A stretch of DNA of 64,000 nt from contig NZ_CP037934.1 in assembly GCF_004353225.1 (NCBI RefSeq), positions 2,170,001 to 2,234,000 of the forward strand, read 5' to 3'. This document shows positions 28,347 to 37,059 of this stretch, piece by piece; position 1 is the stretch's first letter; each line of letters begins with the position of its first letter. A program made the position numbers and the translations under genes. The DNA comes from Marinobacter sp. JH2 (GTDB taxonomy: Bacteria; Pseudomonadota; Gammaproteobacteria; Pseudomonadales; Oleiphilaceae). The notes under the pieces were generated by a model. That model was not told the DNA's origin, ran no database searches, and worked only from the letters and a program-made list of their open reading frames with translations.

Positions 28347-30554
28347 ATGAACAAGCAGTCCGGTATACATTACCTTCGCGAGCACAGAGAGGCTGCTAGC
28401 AGTAGCCCTGTGCCCTCTGAGGTGACTCGCATACGTAATACCGTTGTTGCCGGGTTGGGAGATCTGCTGCAAGGGGCCTTTGATGCTGTGGACGACTCAC
28501 TTTTTGAGCTCGCCAACAACGCCCGAAGCAACAACGAACAGAATCGTTACTTTGAAGCGATGCGGGAAATCCGTATAAAGCGCAAAGGTGTAGAACGTCA
28601 TTTTCAAAGTGCTGTTTCTCAGCTTTTCACTACACCACCTCATGTCGGCGCGTCGCAAGGTCAAGATACTCAGGCGCAAGCAGATAGCTCGAACCTGACA
28701 CTCTTGGGCAATGACGACTTGGAAGAACAGGTCGCCTTGAACGCCATGATCAGCAAGGCGAAAACTCACTTTCAAGGAGCACTGCTTCAGCTCCAAGCTC
28801 GATTTACACAGGTATACCCGTCAGCCAGCGATGACCAACCTGTTAACCCCATGGCCCCGGAACATCTGTGCAGCGCCTTTACCGAAGCCATCCAGGCTCT
28901 GGACATCCAAATTCGTGAACGCCTGATCCTGCTGAAGCAGTTCGACCGATACGTGGTATCGAACCTCGGCATGTTGCTGGATGAAGCCAACAGAATCTTG
29001 ATCCAAGCCGGCATCATCCCCAACTTCCGTTATCAAGGCAAAAGCCACGGGTCGAAAGCAAAATCAGCCAGCGAAGAGTCCGAGCAAGCCGACGCTAGCG
29101 CGCCCGCCAGCAGTTCCGAAACTGATCGCGAAGACAGCGCGATGTTCGAACAAATCCGCGAAATGCTCAGCCAGCAACGACACAACACGGGCACCATGCC
29201 CCGAAGCTCCGATCCGGAGCTACACGTTCTCGGCGGCCGCGAACTGGCCAGCCTTCTGAGCTCAATACCAATCAACCCTACCGAGCGCGATTTCGGCGAC
29301 CTAAGCTCTGGTGAGCCAGTGACCGTTGATTTGCGAGAGGTGGTTCAGCAACTGCTTTCCCAGACTCAAACACCCGACGGCCGCAAACCGGCGCTGAACG
29401 AAGTTGACGAAGACCTGATCAACCTGGTGTCAATGTTGTTTGAGTTTATTTTGGACGACTACAACTTGTCAGCACCTGTGCAGGTCCTGATCAGCCGGCT
29501 CCAGATTCCCATTCTAAAAGTCGTGATTAAAGACAAGAACTTCTTCAGCAAGTCCAATCATCCGGCACGCAAGCTACTGAACTCACTTGCCAAGGCGGGT
29601 ATTGGCTGGAGCAGCAGTGATGAAAAGTCTCGGGACAAACTTTATGGGCAAATCCATAACGTGGTTCAGCGAATCCTTAATGAGTTTGACGGAGACGTAA
29701 CGCTGTTTGAAACGCTGAATACCGATTTTGAACAATTCCTGGAGCGGGAGAACCGCAAATCCAATCTGGTGGAACAACGAACCCGCGAATCGGAACGCGG
29801 TCGTATCAAATCACAGAAAGCCCAGGAAGCCGTCGACAAACTTCTCAAAGAAAAACTGTCACGCTATAAACTGCCCGAATCCATTCACGAGATACTCACT
29901 AACGGTTGGAGCAGGGTTATGTTCCTGGCCTATCTTCGTGACGACTCTGAACATCGCTGGCAGGAAACCGTAAAAGTCGTCGACGACCTGATCTGGTGCC
30001 TGCACCCGCACGAAGAAGACGAAGAACGCGACCAGTGGGTTCGCGTGGTTCCAAGGCTACTGAGAACCCTTAGAAGCGGCTTGGAAGAAGTCTCCTATAA
30101 CGCCACCAAGCTAGACGACATGATGGCTCAACTAAAACACCAGTTGGCCGAAGCGTTCCGAACCAACGCGACAATTGAAGCACGAAAAGATGAGCCCTCC
30201 CCAGAGGAAGATTCTCCGTCTCCCGAAACCCAAACGGCCATCCAAAGACAGCAAGAGCTCGAAGATGCTGCCGTATCCGAGTTCATCACCAAGATCGATC
30301 AACTAGAAACCGGAAATTGGGTTGAGTTTCGACTGGTCAACGGCGCCAGTTTCCGCTGCAAACTCTCTGCAATTATCGAAGAAGCCGATTGCTTTGTCTT
30401 TGTGAACCGTATGGGCCTGAAAGTGATTGAAAAAACACGGGTTGAGCTCGCACATGAGCTTCGCCGCGGGCGTCTGACCATGCTGGAACAAGGCGCTCTA
30501 ATCGACCGGGCTCTTAATGCTGTTGTGGGTAGCTTGCGCGCAAAATCCGCCTAA
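28347..30554 (+). CDS. DUF1631 family protein
   Basis: A soluble protein of about 735 residues belonging to DUF1631, a proteobacterial family of unknown function (sometimes mislabelled thymidine phosphorylase). ATG 28347 has an AGGAG site; the longer reading lacks one. Helical throughout, with an acidic/Ser-rich linker (about 220-270), a coiled-coil stretch (RENRKSNLVEQRTRESERGR) and a Pro/Glu/Ser linker near 615-635. The C-terminal ~100 residues (NWVEFRLVNGASFRCKLSAI) look like a PilZ-type barrel, but no complete RxxxR...DxSxxG motif is visible. A TonB-like gene follows six bases later, so the pair is probably cotranscribed. Confidence 0.85.
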   Translation: MNKQSGIHYLREHREAASSSPVPSEVTRIRNTVVAGLGDLLQGAFDAVDDSLFELANNARSNNEQNRYFEAMREIRIKRKGVERHFQSAVSQLFTTPPHVGASQGQDTQAQADSSNLTLLGNDDLEEQVALNAMISKAKTHFQGALLQLQARFTQVYPSASDDQPVNPMAPEHLCSAFTEAIQALDIQIRERLILLKQFDRYVVSNLGMLLDEANRILIQAGIIPNFRYQGKSHGSKAKSASEESEQADASAPASSSETDREDSAMFEQIREMLSQQRHNTGTMPRSSDPELHVLGGRELASLLSSIPINPTERDFGDLSSGEPVTVDLREVVQQLLSQTQTPDGRKPALNEVDEDLINLVSMLFEFILDDYNLSAPVQVLISRLQIPILKVVIKDKNFFSKSNHPARKLLNSLAKAGIGWSSSDEKSRDKLYGQIHNVVQRILNEFDGDVTLFETLNTDFEQFLERENRKSNLVEQRTRESERGRIKSQKAQEAVDKLLKEKLSRYKLPESIHEILTNGWSRVMFLAYLRDDSEHRWQETVKVVDDLIWCLHPHEEDEERDQWVRVVPRLLRTLRSGLEEVSYNATKLDDMMAQLKHQLAEAFRTNATIEARKDEPSPEEDSPSPETQTAIQRQQELEDAAVSEFITKIDQLETGNWVEFRLVNGASFRCKLSAIIEEADCFVFVNRMGLKVIEKTRVELAHELRRGRLTMLEQGALIDRALNAVVGSLRAKSA

Positions 30555-30560
30555 CGCCCT

Positions 30561-31313
30561 ATGCTGCAGTCTGATTCTGAACCCGCCAAGTCCGTTCCGG
30601 CTTCCTACCGGATCGGCTTGGCGCTTTCGTTAGCCCTGATGTCACACATCCTGCTCCTTGCCGGGCTGCCATCTCCCGCTCTGGAAACACAAGATCTCAG
30701 CCACCGGCTCGTGTTCACCCTTAACGCCGCAAGCTCTCAGCCCAGTATCCGTTCCGCGCCTGACTCCGCATCTCAAGAACCGCTCAGGCACTCCGAGTTC
30801 AGCGTTGAGCCGCAAAGCCCTGCCGTAAAAGCACAACCCTCCCAGGCTCCGGTTGCTGCTAAACAACCGAAACATGTCAGCACGCCGCAACGCCAAGAAA
30901 CCCTTCAACAAGCCCCCGGCGCACAACCGGGCTCTGCTGCCGCACAATCTGCAACGAAGCACACTCCCAAACAGGAGAGCACGGAGACTGTTCAAAGGAT
31001 CACCAAATCACCGGCGGAGCAAGATCCTTATTTGATCAAGCTTGCCGTGCATTTGGCGGAAGAGCTGGAGGAATTGAAGGTACCGGCGATGTCGCAATTG
31101 GATACGACCAAAGACATGACGCTTGAGCTACGGATATTGGCGAACGGGGCACTCACGCGAGCGCGAGTAAAAGATTCAACAGGTATCGATGTGATTGACC
31201 GGGCGGCCTATCGAGCAGCTCTGTCTGCCAGCCCTTACCCGAAACCAGAGGGCGAGAAATCCGACCACTTTGACGTGAAACTGTTGTTCACGCCAAAGCG
31301 CCGAGAACAATAA
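30561..31313 (+). CDS. TonB-family energy-transducer-like protein
   Basis: A 250-residue protein with an N-terminal membrane anchor (IGLALSLALMSHILLLAGL), a long Gln/Pro/Ala-rich spacer (about 55-150) and a C-terminal TonB-type domain (LELRILANGALTRARVKDSTG...AAYRAALSASPYP). The layout matches TonB or TolA-like transducers. No exbB/exbD or receptor is nearby. Physically linked to the DUF1631 gene, and converges with grxD. Confidence 0.82.
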   Translation: MLQSDSEPAKSVPASYRIGLALSLALMSHILLLAGLPSPALETQDLSHRLVFTLNAASSQPSIRSAPDSASQEPLRHSEFSVEPQSPAVKAQPSQAPVAAKQPKHVSTPQRQETLQQAPGAQPGSAAAQSATKHTPKQESTETVQRITKSPAEQDPYLIKLAVHLAEELEELKVPAMSQLDTTKDMTLELRILANGALTRARVKDSTGIDVIDRAAYRAALSASPYPKPEGEKSDHFDVKLLFTPKRREQ

Positions 31314-31314
31314 A

Positions 31315-31641
31315 TCAGGCTTCAGCTGATTTCACAGCGTCTTTCACAGCGGTCGCAAGTTCGCCGTTCTCTGACATTTCAAGAATGATGTCGCAACCAC
31401 CAACTAATTCACCGCCAACGTACAATTGCGGATAAGTCGGCCAGCTAGAGTAAACCTTCAGCGCTTCGCGAAGCTCTTGGTTATCGAGAATGTTCACGAA
31501 AGCGAAACGTTCGCCACACGCCATCAACGCCTGAACCGTGCGAGCAGAAAAACCACACTGAGGGGCTTGCGGTGTACCCTTCATGTACAAAATAACTGGG
31601 TTCTCTTCTAACTGGCTCTTGATGGTTTCATTGATATCCAT
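31315..31641 (-). CDS. grxD: Monothiol glutaredoxin GrxD (Grx4 type)
   Basis: Iron-sulfur cluster carrier of the CGFS class. The active site CGFS is in MKGTPQAPQCGFSARTVQAL, and the glutathione-binding segments WPTYPQLYVGGELVGGCDI are intact. ATG 31641 has AGAGGT eight bases upstream; a GTG six bases further up has poor spacing. About 108 aa. Confidence 0.95.
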   Translation of the reverse strand: MDINETIKSQLEENPVILYMKGTPQAPQCGFSARTVQALMACGERFAFVNILDNQELREALKVYSSWPTYPQLYVGGELVGGCDIILEMSENGELATAVKDAVKSAEA

Positions 31642-31851
31642 GAACACATACCTCTAATTGAAATCTGGATTACCGTCTGCCGGCATATTGTACCATTGTA
31701 CACCGCCGACCAAGGCCGAACCAAACTGCCCGCTTTGACCCAAAACAACCCCGTGGTTACGAGCGTTGTTTTAACGGGAATGAAGGGCTAGACTTGATTC
31801 CCTTTTCAAAACGAAAACCTTAGCGCAGTTTCCTTGAAACAGGGGCCATTC

Positions 31852-32766
31852 ATGGCAGTAAGACATTTTCTGACACTTAACGACATGACAACCAGCGAAC
31901 TGGAGCAGTTGCTGGACCATGCTTCACGGCTCCGCAAGGAATGGCGTGAGGGCAAAGTCAGGGACTCCCTGAAAAACCGCGTGCTGGCCATGATTTTCGA
32001 AAAGTCATCGACTCGCACCAGAGTTTCCTTCGAGGCAGGCATGACCCAACTGGGCGGCACTGCCATGTTCCTTTCCCCCCGAGACACCCAGCTCGGTCGC
32101 GGCGAACCGATTGAAGACTCTGCCATCGTGATTTCCAGCATGGTCGATGCAGTCATGATTCGCACCTTTGCCCACGACACCGTACAAACCTTTGCATCGG
32201 CGTCGAGTAAACCGGTCATCAATGCGCTCACCGACGATTTCCACCCCTGCCAGCTGCTGGCAGATATGCAAACCTACCGTGAGCATCGAGGCAGCATCCG
32301 AGGCGCTACAGTCACTTGGGTGGGCGACGGAAACAACATGTGCCACTCCTATATCAATGCGGCCGAAAAGTTCAACTTTCATTTGAACGTGGCGTGCCCA
32401 GACGGGTACGAGCCCGACCAAGCACTGCTTGATACCCATAAAGACCGGGTGACTATTTTCCGGGAACCACAAGAGGCCGCTCGCGGCTCCAACTTACTGG
32501 TCACGGATGTTTGGGCATCGATGGGGCAAGAAGACGAGCAAAAAGCCCGTGAGGAAGCGTTCCGGAGCTATCAGATTAACCCCGAGCTGATATCGCTGGC
32601 CGATAAAGACGCGTTGTTCATGCATTGTTTGCCGGCACATCGCGGAGAGGAGATTTCCGCTGAAATGATGGAGCACTCAAGTTCGGTGGTTTGGCACGAG
32701 GCTGAAAACCGCCTGCACGCACAAAAAGCACTGCTTGAATTCCTCATACTCAACCGTCTGGACTGA
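31852..32766 (+). CDS. argF: Ornithine carbamoyltransferase
   Basis: Forms citrulline from ornithine and carbamoyl phosphate in arginine synthesis. The carbamoyl-phosphate motif SSTRTR is near residue 47, and the ornithine/catalytic motif [10 protein letters not shown] near 260. [12 protein letters not shown] (31852) has an AGGGG ribosome site six bases upstream. About 304 aa. No clear ArgR box was seen. An ABC ATPase gene follows three bases later. Confidence 0.96.
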   Translation: MAVRHFLTLNDMTTSELEQLLDHASRLRKEWREGKVRDSLKNRVLAMIFEKSSTRTRVSFEAGMTQLGGTAMFLSPRDTQLGRGEPIEDSAIVISSMVDAVMIRTFAHDTVQTFASASSKPVINALTDDFHPCQLLADMQTYREHRGSIRGATVTWVGDGNNMCHSYINAAEKFNFHLNVACPDGYEPDQALLDTHKDRVTIFREPQEAARGSNLLVTDVWASMGQEDEQKAREEAFRSYQINPELISLADKDALFMHCLPAHRGEEISAEMMEHSSSVVWHEAENRLHAQKALLEFLILNRLD

Positions 32767-32769
32767 TCC

Positions 32770-33843
32770 ATGCCCGAGCCCAAGGTGCAGCCAAATGACT
32801 GGCTTTTGAACGTCAACAACCTATCTGTCGGGTATGGCGGCGAAGCCGTAGTCAAGAACATCAACTTCGCTTTAAGCCACGGCGATATCGGCTGCCTCCT
32901 TGGCCCCAGTGGCTGCGGCAAAAGCACCATACTGCGCGCGCTTGCCGGCTTCCTGCCCATCGGTCAGGGCGAAATCAGCCTGCAATCACAAGCGATCAGC
33001 CAACCCGGCCGGTCGGTACCACCGGAAAAACGCAAAATCGGAATGGTGTTTCAGGACTACGCCCTGTTCCCTCACCTGAGCATCTCGGACAATGTCGGTT
33101 TTGGCCTAAAATCTTTGAGCAAACCTGAGCGCCAACAGAAAGTTACTGAATTACTCAAGTTGGTGCACTTGCAGGATCTCGCCGATAACTTCCCCCACGA
33201 GCTATCCGGCGGTCAGCAACAACGAGTCGCCCTCGCCCGGGCACTAGCCCCCGAACCCACGCTAATCCTGCTGGACGAACCCTTCTCAAACCTCGACACT
33301 GACCTTCGTCGTCGGCTGAGCCTCGACGTACGAGAGATTCTAAAAACGCTGGGCATCAGCGCGATCCTCGTCACTCACGATCAGCAAGAAGCTTTCGCCA
33401 TGTGTGACCAGGTAGCGGTTCTCCGTGACGGCCAAATTCAGCAATGGGATGTGCCTTTCAACCTGTACCACGAACCCGCCAATCGCTTCGTTGCGAGCTT
33501 TGTTGGTCAGGGCGGATTTATTCCAGGCAAAGTGCGCGGCCCAGATGCCATCGAATCAGAACTTGGCGTTATCCACGGCAATCGGGCCTATAACTGGAAA
33601 GAAGGAACGCTGGTGGACATTCTGATCCGACCAGACGACATCGTGCACGATGAAAATTCCGATCTGCGGCCAAAGGTTGTGGAGAAAACCTTCGCGGGCA
33701 CCTCAACGCTTTACCGCTTTCGTTGCTCTGAAGATACTGAATTTGAAGCATTGTTTAGAAGCCATCTGGACTTCAACTTAGGCGAGCAGGTTCCGGTGCG
33801 TGTTGAGGCAGACCACCTGATCGCTTTTGAGCGAACAGCCTAA
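32770..33843 (+). CDS. ABC transporter ATPase, Fe3+/spermidine/sulfate importer type (orphan)
   Basis: A 357-residue ATP-binding subunit: Walker A GPSGCGKSTI, signature LSGGQQQRVALARAL, Walker B LILLDEPF and H-loop VTHDQQEAFAM. A C-terminal TOBE domain (about 280-355) places it with FbpC/PotA/CysA importers, most like FbpC. No permease or binding-protein gene is adjacent. It sits three bases after argF. Substrate unknown; iron(III) is the best family-based guess. Confidence 0.88.
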   Translation: MPEPKVQPNDWLLNVNNLSVGYGGEAVVKNINFALSHGDIGCLLGPSGCGKSTILRALAGFLPIGQGEISLQSQAISQPGRSVPPEKRKIGMVFQDYALFPHLSISDNVGFGLKSLSKPERQQKVTELLKLVHLQDLADNFPHELSGGQQQRVALARALAPEPTLILLDEPFSNLDTDLRRRLSLDVREILKTLGISAILVTHDQQEAFAMCDQVAVLRDGQIQQWDVPFNLYHEPANRFVASFVGQGGFIPGKVRGPDAIESELGVIHGNRAYNWKEGTLVDILIRPDDIVHDENSDLRPKVVEKTFAGTSTLYRFRCSEDTEFEALFRSHLDFNLGEQVPVRVEADHLIAFERTA

Positions 33844-33872
33844 GGGGCATTCGGACGGGCTTATAGTTCAGG

Positions 33873-33902
33873 CAAAAAAAAGGGCTGGTAAAAACCAGCC
33901 CC
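33873..33902 (-). terminator. Intrinsic terminator, minus-strand orientation
   Basis: GGGCTGGT and ACCAGCCC pair around an AAAA loop (33882-33901). On the minus strand a run of eight to nine T residues follows. This orientation serves the two-component operon ending at 34050, about 150 bases beyond its stop. On the plus strand there is no T-run after the ABC gene. The 206 bases between the two genes hold nothing else recognisable. Confidence 0.75.
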
Positions 33903-34049
33903 AAAATGACGAATGAAACAAGGAAAGTTCGTAAGAACTACAACCTCTAAAGTCATCCCTTACGCAACGAAGTATCAAACAATCAGCGACCCCGTTCAGT
34001 AGTGGTTCTGTAGTGGTTTGTTACATCCCGTTAGGGCGCGAGACGCCCG

Positions 34050-35621
34050 TCACAAAAGCGGCGATTCAGGCTTCCGCCGCGGCCACACCAAGCTGAATTT
34101 AGCACCACCAAGCTGCTCGCTTTTGCCGACAAAAGCTTGGCCGCCGTGCCAATACAAAATACGCCGTACGATCGACAAACCCAATCCGTACCCGCCTGAT
34201 GTTCGTGTTCGGCTGTCGTCCAAACGGGCAAAGGCCGTAAAGATCTTTTCCCAGTCAGACTCCGGAATACCCTGCCCATCATCCTCAACGTCTATACGAC
34301 AATTCTCTTCGTCCAGATGACACGACACCAGAACCCTCCCTTCAGCGTATCGGGCTGCGTTGCCTACCAAGTTTTGTACCGCGCGATGAATATACCGAGG
34401 CTCAACGTCAGACTGGGACCAGCGACCGCCTCCGTCTTCAATACGACACTCAATATCGACACCCTCACGAATAGTACGTTGCTCGGTAACAACCTGCTCC
34501 ACAATTACGGTCACCGAATCATCACGCAAAGTAAATACCGGCCCGCCCTGCTCCAATCGAGCGTAGGTGAGTATTTCATCAATCAATTCATCAAGCTCTT
34601 GAATGTCGCCATCAATCCCCGTCATCTGTTTTTGCAGCGCTTCCGGCGAACTGGCAGACTCAATCATCTGAACACCAAAACGAATTCGAGCCACCGGCGT
34701 TCTAAGCTCGTGTGACACGGCATGAATCATTTCTCTTTGCACCTGAACCAGACGCTGGATATGCTCGGCCATGCCGTTAAACGCCGAGCCTAGCCGCGAC
34801 ACCAGTGTGCCGTCTCGTGACTCCACCCGGGCACCCATCTCACCGCGGGCAATGCGGAGCGCCACCGATTCAACTTTTCGCAGGTGCCTATCCACGAAAC
34901 GGAGCACCAAGAACAGTCCCAGCGCCAACACACCACCCACCAACAGGAATAGCAAGGCAACGATCGGCCACCCCCACGGGTTGAATGCATCAGGCATATT
35001 AACCGCAACCAAATCACCTTCTGACAGGCGGACCACGCCCGCCAAGCCACCATCATCCCGGCGCAAAAGGGCCAAACCAGACGAACTCAACCGATCAAGT
35101 ACTGCCTGCGCCGGTAAATCCGCTTGATTCTGCAACGGGTTAATTTTAACGCCAAGTGCTTGCGCCAGATAATCCGAGGCTTCCGCCCGAGCCTCTAACG
35201 GTGCTGCGTCCAAGTGCCAGCGCACGATCAGCGCTGTCGCACGAGCGAGGTCCCGATAGGGCTGCTCCAGATTCAGACTGATCAAACCACCCGACTCTGA
35301 AGCTACGTAGAACACGAAGCCTTCACCGGAGGGCTCCGCCGCCACCTGACCATAGCTTAAGCGCTCACTGACAACCGGGGGCAATTGAAAGGTTCGACGA
35401 TCGCCTGCTTTCATGCCGAATAAGGCGGGCATCCAGTGGTACTGTTCTGAAGGGGCAGGGACAGCCGCCAGCCATTTCATCAGAGGCTGCAACGAACGCT
35501 CATGCCAAGCCTGGCCACGCACATTGTTTAAACCGTTAAACAGGATAACGCACACCAGCGCCACCAGAGCGGCGACAGCAACAACCTGTACGTAGGCTTT
35601 GAGGAGGAATTTCAGCGACAT
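34050..35621 (-). CDS. Sensor histidine kinase, RstB-like
   Basis: Membrane kinase of about 523 residues (start MSLKFLLKAYV). Two helices (about 10-30 and 225-250) flank a periplasmic sensor domain. A HAMP region follows, then the H-box HAVSHELRTPVARIRFG, N-box QNLVGNAARYA and G-boxes DDGQGIPESDW and GGYGLGLSIVRR. It pairs with the OmpR-family regulator just upstream. Overall layout and the HELRTPVARIRFG form resemble RstB. The signal is unknown. An alternative start at 35660 adds 13 residues. Confidence 0.88.
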   Translation of the reverse strand: MSLKFLLKAYVQVVAVAALVALVCVILFNGLNNVRGQAWHERSLQPLMKWLAAVPAPSEQYHWMPALFGMKAGDRRTFQLPPVVSERLSYGQVAAEPSGEGFVFYVASESGGLISLNLEQPYRDLARATALIVRWHLDAAPLEARAEASDYLAQALGVKINPLQNQADLPAQAVLDRLSSSGLALLRRDDGGLAGVVRLSEGDLVAVNMPDAFNPWGWPIVALLFLLVGGVLALGLFLVLRFVDRHLRKVESVALRIARGEMGARVESRDGTLVSRLGSAFNGMAEHIQRLVQVQREMIHAVSHELRTPVARIRFGVQMIESASSPEALQKQMTGIDGDIQELDELIDEILTYARLEQGGPVFTLRDDSVTVIVEQVVTEQRTIREGVDIECRIEDGGGRWSQSDVEPRYIHRAVQNLVGNAARYAEGRVLVSCHLDEENCRIDVEDDGQGIPESDWEKIFTAFARLDDSRTRTSGGYGLGLSIVRRILYWHGGQAFVGKSEQLGGAKFSLVWPRRKPESPLL

Positions 35622-35676
35622 GGGCGCAACCCGGTGATTGGCGCGATGCTCAACCCGCATCACACCAAAAGGACGG

Positions 35677-36411
35677 TCAGGCTTCTTTTACGAAGAGGTA
35701 TCCCTTGCTCCGAACCGTCTTAATGCGTCTCGGATGAATAGGATCATCGCCAATCTTGGGACGAATGCGAGAAACCCGAACATCGATTGAGCGATCTTGG
35801 CCATCGTATTCGATGCCGCGCAGCGCCGTAAAGATCTCTTCTCGGCTAAGAACCCGCCCCGCGTTGCTGGAAAGCAACCACAGCAGATCGAATTCAGCAC
35901 TGGTCAGGTCAATACTGTCTTCGTTCAACCAAGCTTCGCGCATGGAACGATCAACAATCAGGTCATTAAACTGAAGGCGAACCGGTTCTTCGTCATCGGT
36001 GCCTTGGCTTGATGCTGGATGTGTTTCCGCCCGGCGCAACATGGCACGAATCCGAGCCAGCAACACACGAGGCTGCACCGGCTTGCCAATGTAGTCATCC
36101 GCACCCATCTCCAGCCCCAACACCTGATCCAGATCATCTGTTCGGGCGGTCAGCATAATGATCGGCCCGGAATAGTCAGGGCGAACTCGCCGACAAATCG
36201 ATAAACCGTCCTCGCCTGGCAACATGAGATCAAGCACTACCAGATCCGGCTGCTCTTTGCGAATCCGCTCAACAGCTGCGCCGCCGTGAGTTTCCAAAGA
36301 TACGGTCAGACCATTGCTCTCCAGATACTCGCGGGTAAGATCCGCCAGCCGCTCATCATCTTCTACGATCAGGATTCGCCAACTCTCGTTTGTATGTTCC
36401 ACGCCGTCCAT
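35677..36411 (-). CDS. OmpR-family response regulator, RstA-like
   Basis: A 244-residue regulator. The receiver domain has IVEDDERL (acidic pocket), the phosphoacceptor Asp in LVVLDLMLPGEDG, and the conserved Lys in GKPVQPRVLL. The C-terminal winged helix ends DVRVSRIRPKIGDD...TVRSKGYLF. First gene of the pair; the kinase follows about 55 bases later. Sites resembling the RstA box occur upstream, suggesting autoregulation. Confidence 0.9.
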   Translation of the reverse strand: MDGVEHTNESWRILIVEDDERLADLTREYLESNGLTVSLETHGGAAVERIRKEQPDLVVLDLMLPGEDGLSICRRVRPDYSGPIIMLTARTDDLDQVLGLEMGADDYIGKPVQPRVLLARIRAMLRRAETHPASSQGTDDEEPVRLQFNDLIVDRSMREAWLNEDSIDLTSAEFDLLWLLSSNAGRVLSREEIFTALRGIEYDGQDRSIDVRVSRIRPKIGDDPIHPRRIKTVRSKGYLFVKEA

Positions 36412-36460
36412 CTCTGATTATTATCTTTGATTTTAAGGTTATACGTACAACAATACAGGC

Positions 36461-36525
36461 AACCTACGGTTACAGCAATTCATACATCGCACTCAAAACT
36501 GCACATACCACAACATTTCTTTACA
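36461..36525. promoter_or_regulatory. Two RstA-box-like sites upstream of the response regulator
   Basis: AACCTACGGTTACA (36461-36474) and AACATTTCTTTACA (36512-36525) lie 51 bases apart. The enterobacterial RstA box is TACATNTNGTTACA; they match 9 and 10 of its 12 fixed positions. Both lie in the 170-base gap before the regulator start at 36411. Confidence 0.4.
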
Positions 36526-36582
36526 GTCTGTGACACACCTCAAAATACCCGGCCACACAGCTTTTATTGCACTGCCTGCTTA

Positions 36583-37059
36583 TCACAGCAAAGGGCGACC
36601 CTGCGCGATTTCATCCTCCGTCGCTTCACGCCGACCAACGATTTCTAAATCAAAATATAGCGTAAAACCGGCCAAAGGGTGGTTCGCGTCCACTTTTACC
36701 AGGTTGCCATCAATGCTGGCTACCTGAACAATCTGCGCCTGATCGCCCGAATTAGTCTGAAACTTCATGCCGACGTCTAAATTTTCAACACCCTCAAACA
36801 ACGAGCGCGGAACGGTACGGACCAAGTCATCCCGATGCTCTCCGTAGGCCATTTCAGGAGGTACGGTTACTTCCAGACAATCCCCTGGCGAGCGGCCTTT
36901 TACCGCGGCCTGAATGCCTTCTATAACCTCCGGGCTCCCCATCAAAAAGTGCAGAGGTTCACTGCCCTCGGAGGTGTCCACCAGCTCGCCGATTCGGTTC
37001 TTCAGAATGTAATGAACAGTATAAACTTCCGGTTTGGTTTGCTGCGTATCTGCTTGCAT
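36583..37059 (-). CDS. FKBP-type peptidyl-prolyl isomerase, SlyD-like
   Basis: A 158-residue cytoplasmic isomerase. VHYILKNRIGELVDTSEG, PEVIEGIQAAVKG and PPEMAYGEHRD form the FKBP core, with an inserted IF-type chaperone domain (about 75-130) as in SlyD. It lacks the His-rich metal-binding tail of E. coli SlyD. Its ATG overlaps the TAA of the upstream acetyl-CoA hydrolase gene by one base (TAATG), implying translational coupling. Confidence 0.9.
   Translation of the reverse strand: MQADTQQTKPEVYTVHYILKNRIGELVDTSEGSEPLHFLMGSPEVIEGIQAAVKGRSPGDCLEVTVPPEMAYGEHRDDLVRTVPRSLFEGVENLDVGMKFQTNSGDQAQIVQVASIDGNLVKVDANHPLAGFTLYFDLEIVGRREATEDEIAQGRPLL

Noticed and set aside
31312..31332. AAATCAG/CTGATTT inverted repeat between tonB-like gene and grxD
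   Set aside because: AT-rich 7-bp stem with only short T-runs. Too weak to call as a terminator.
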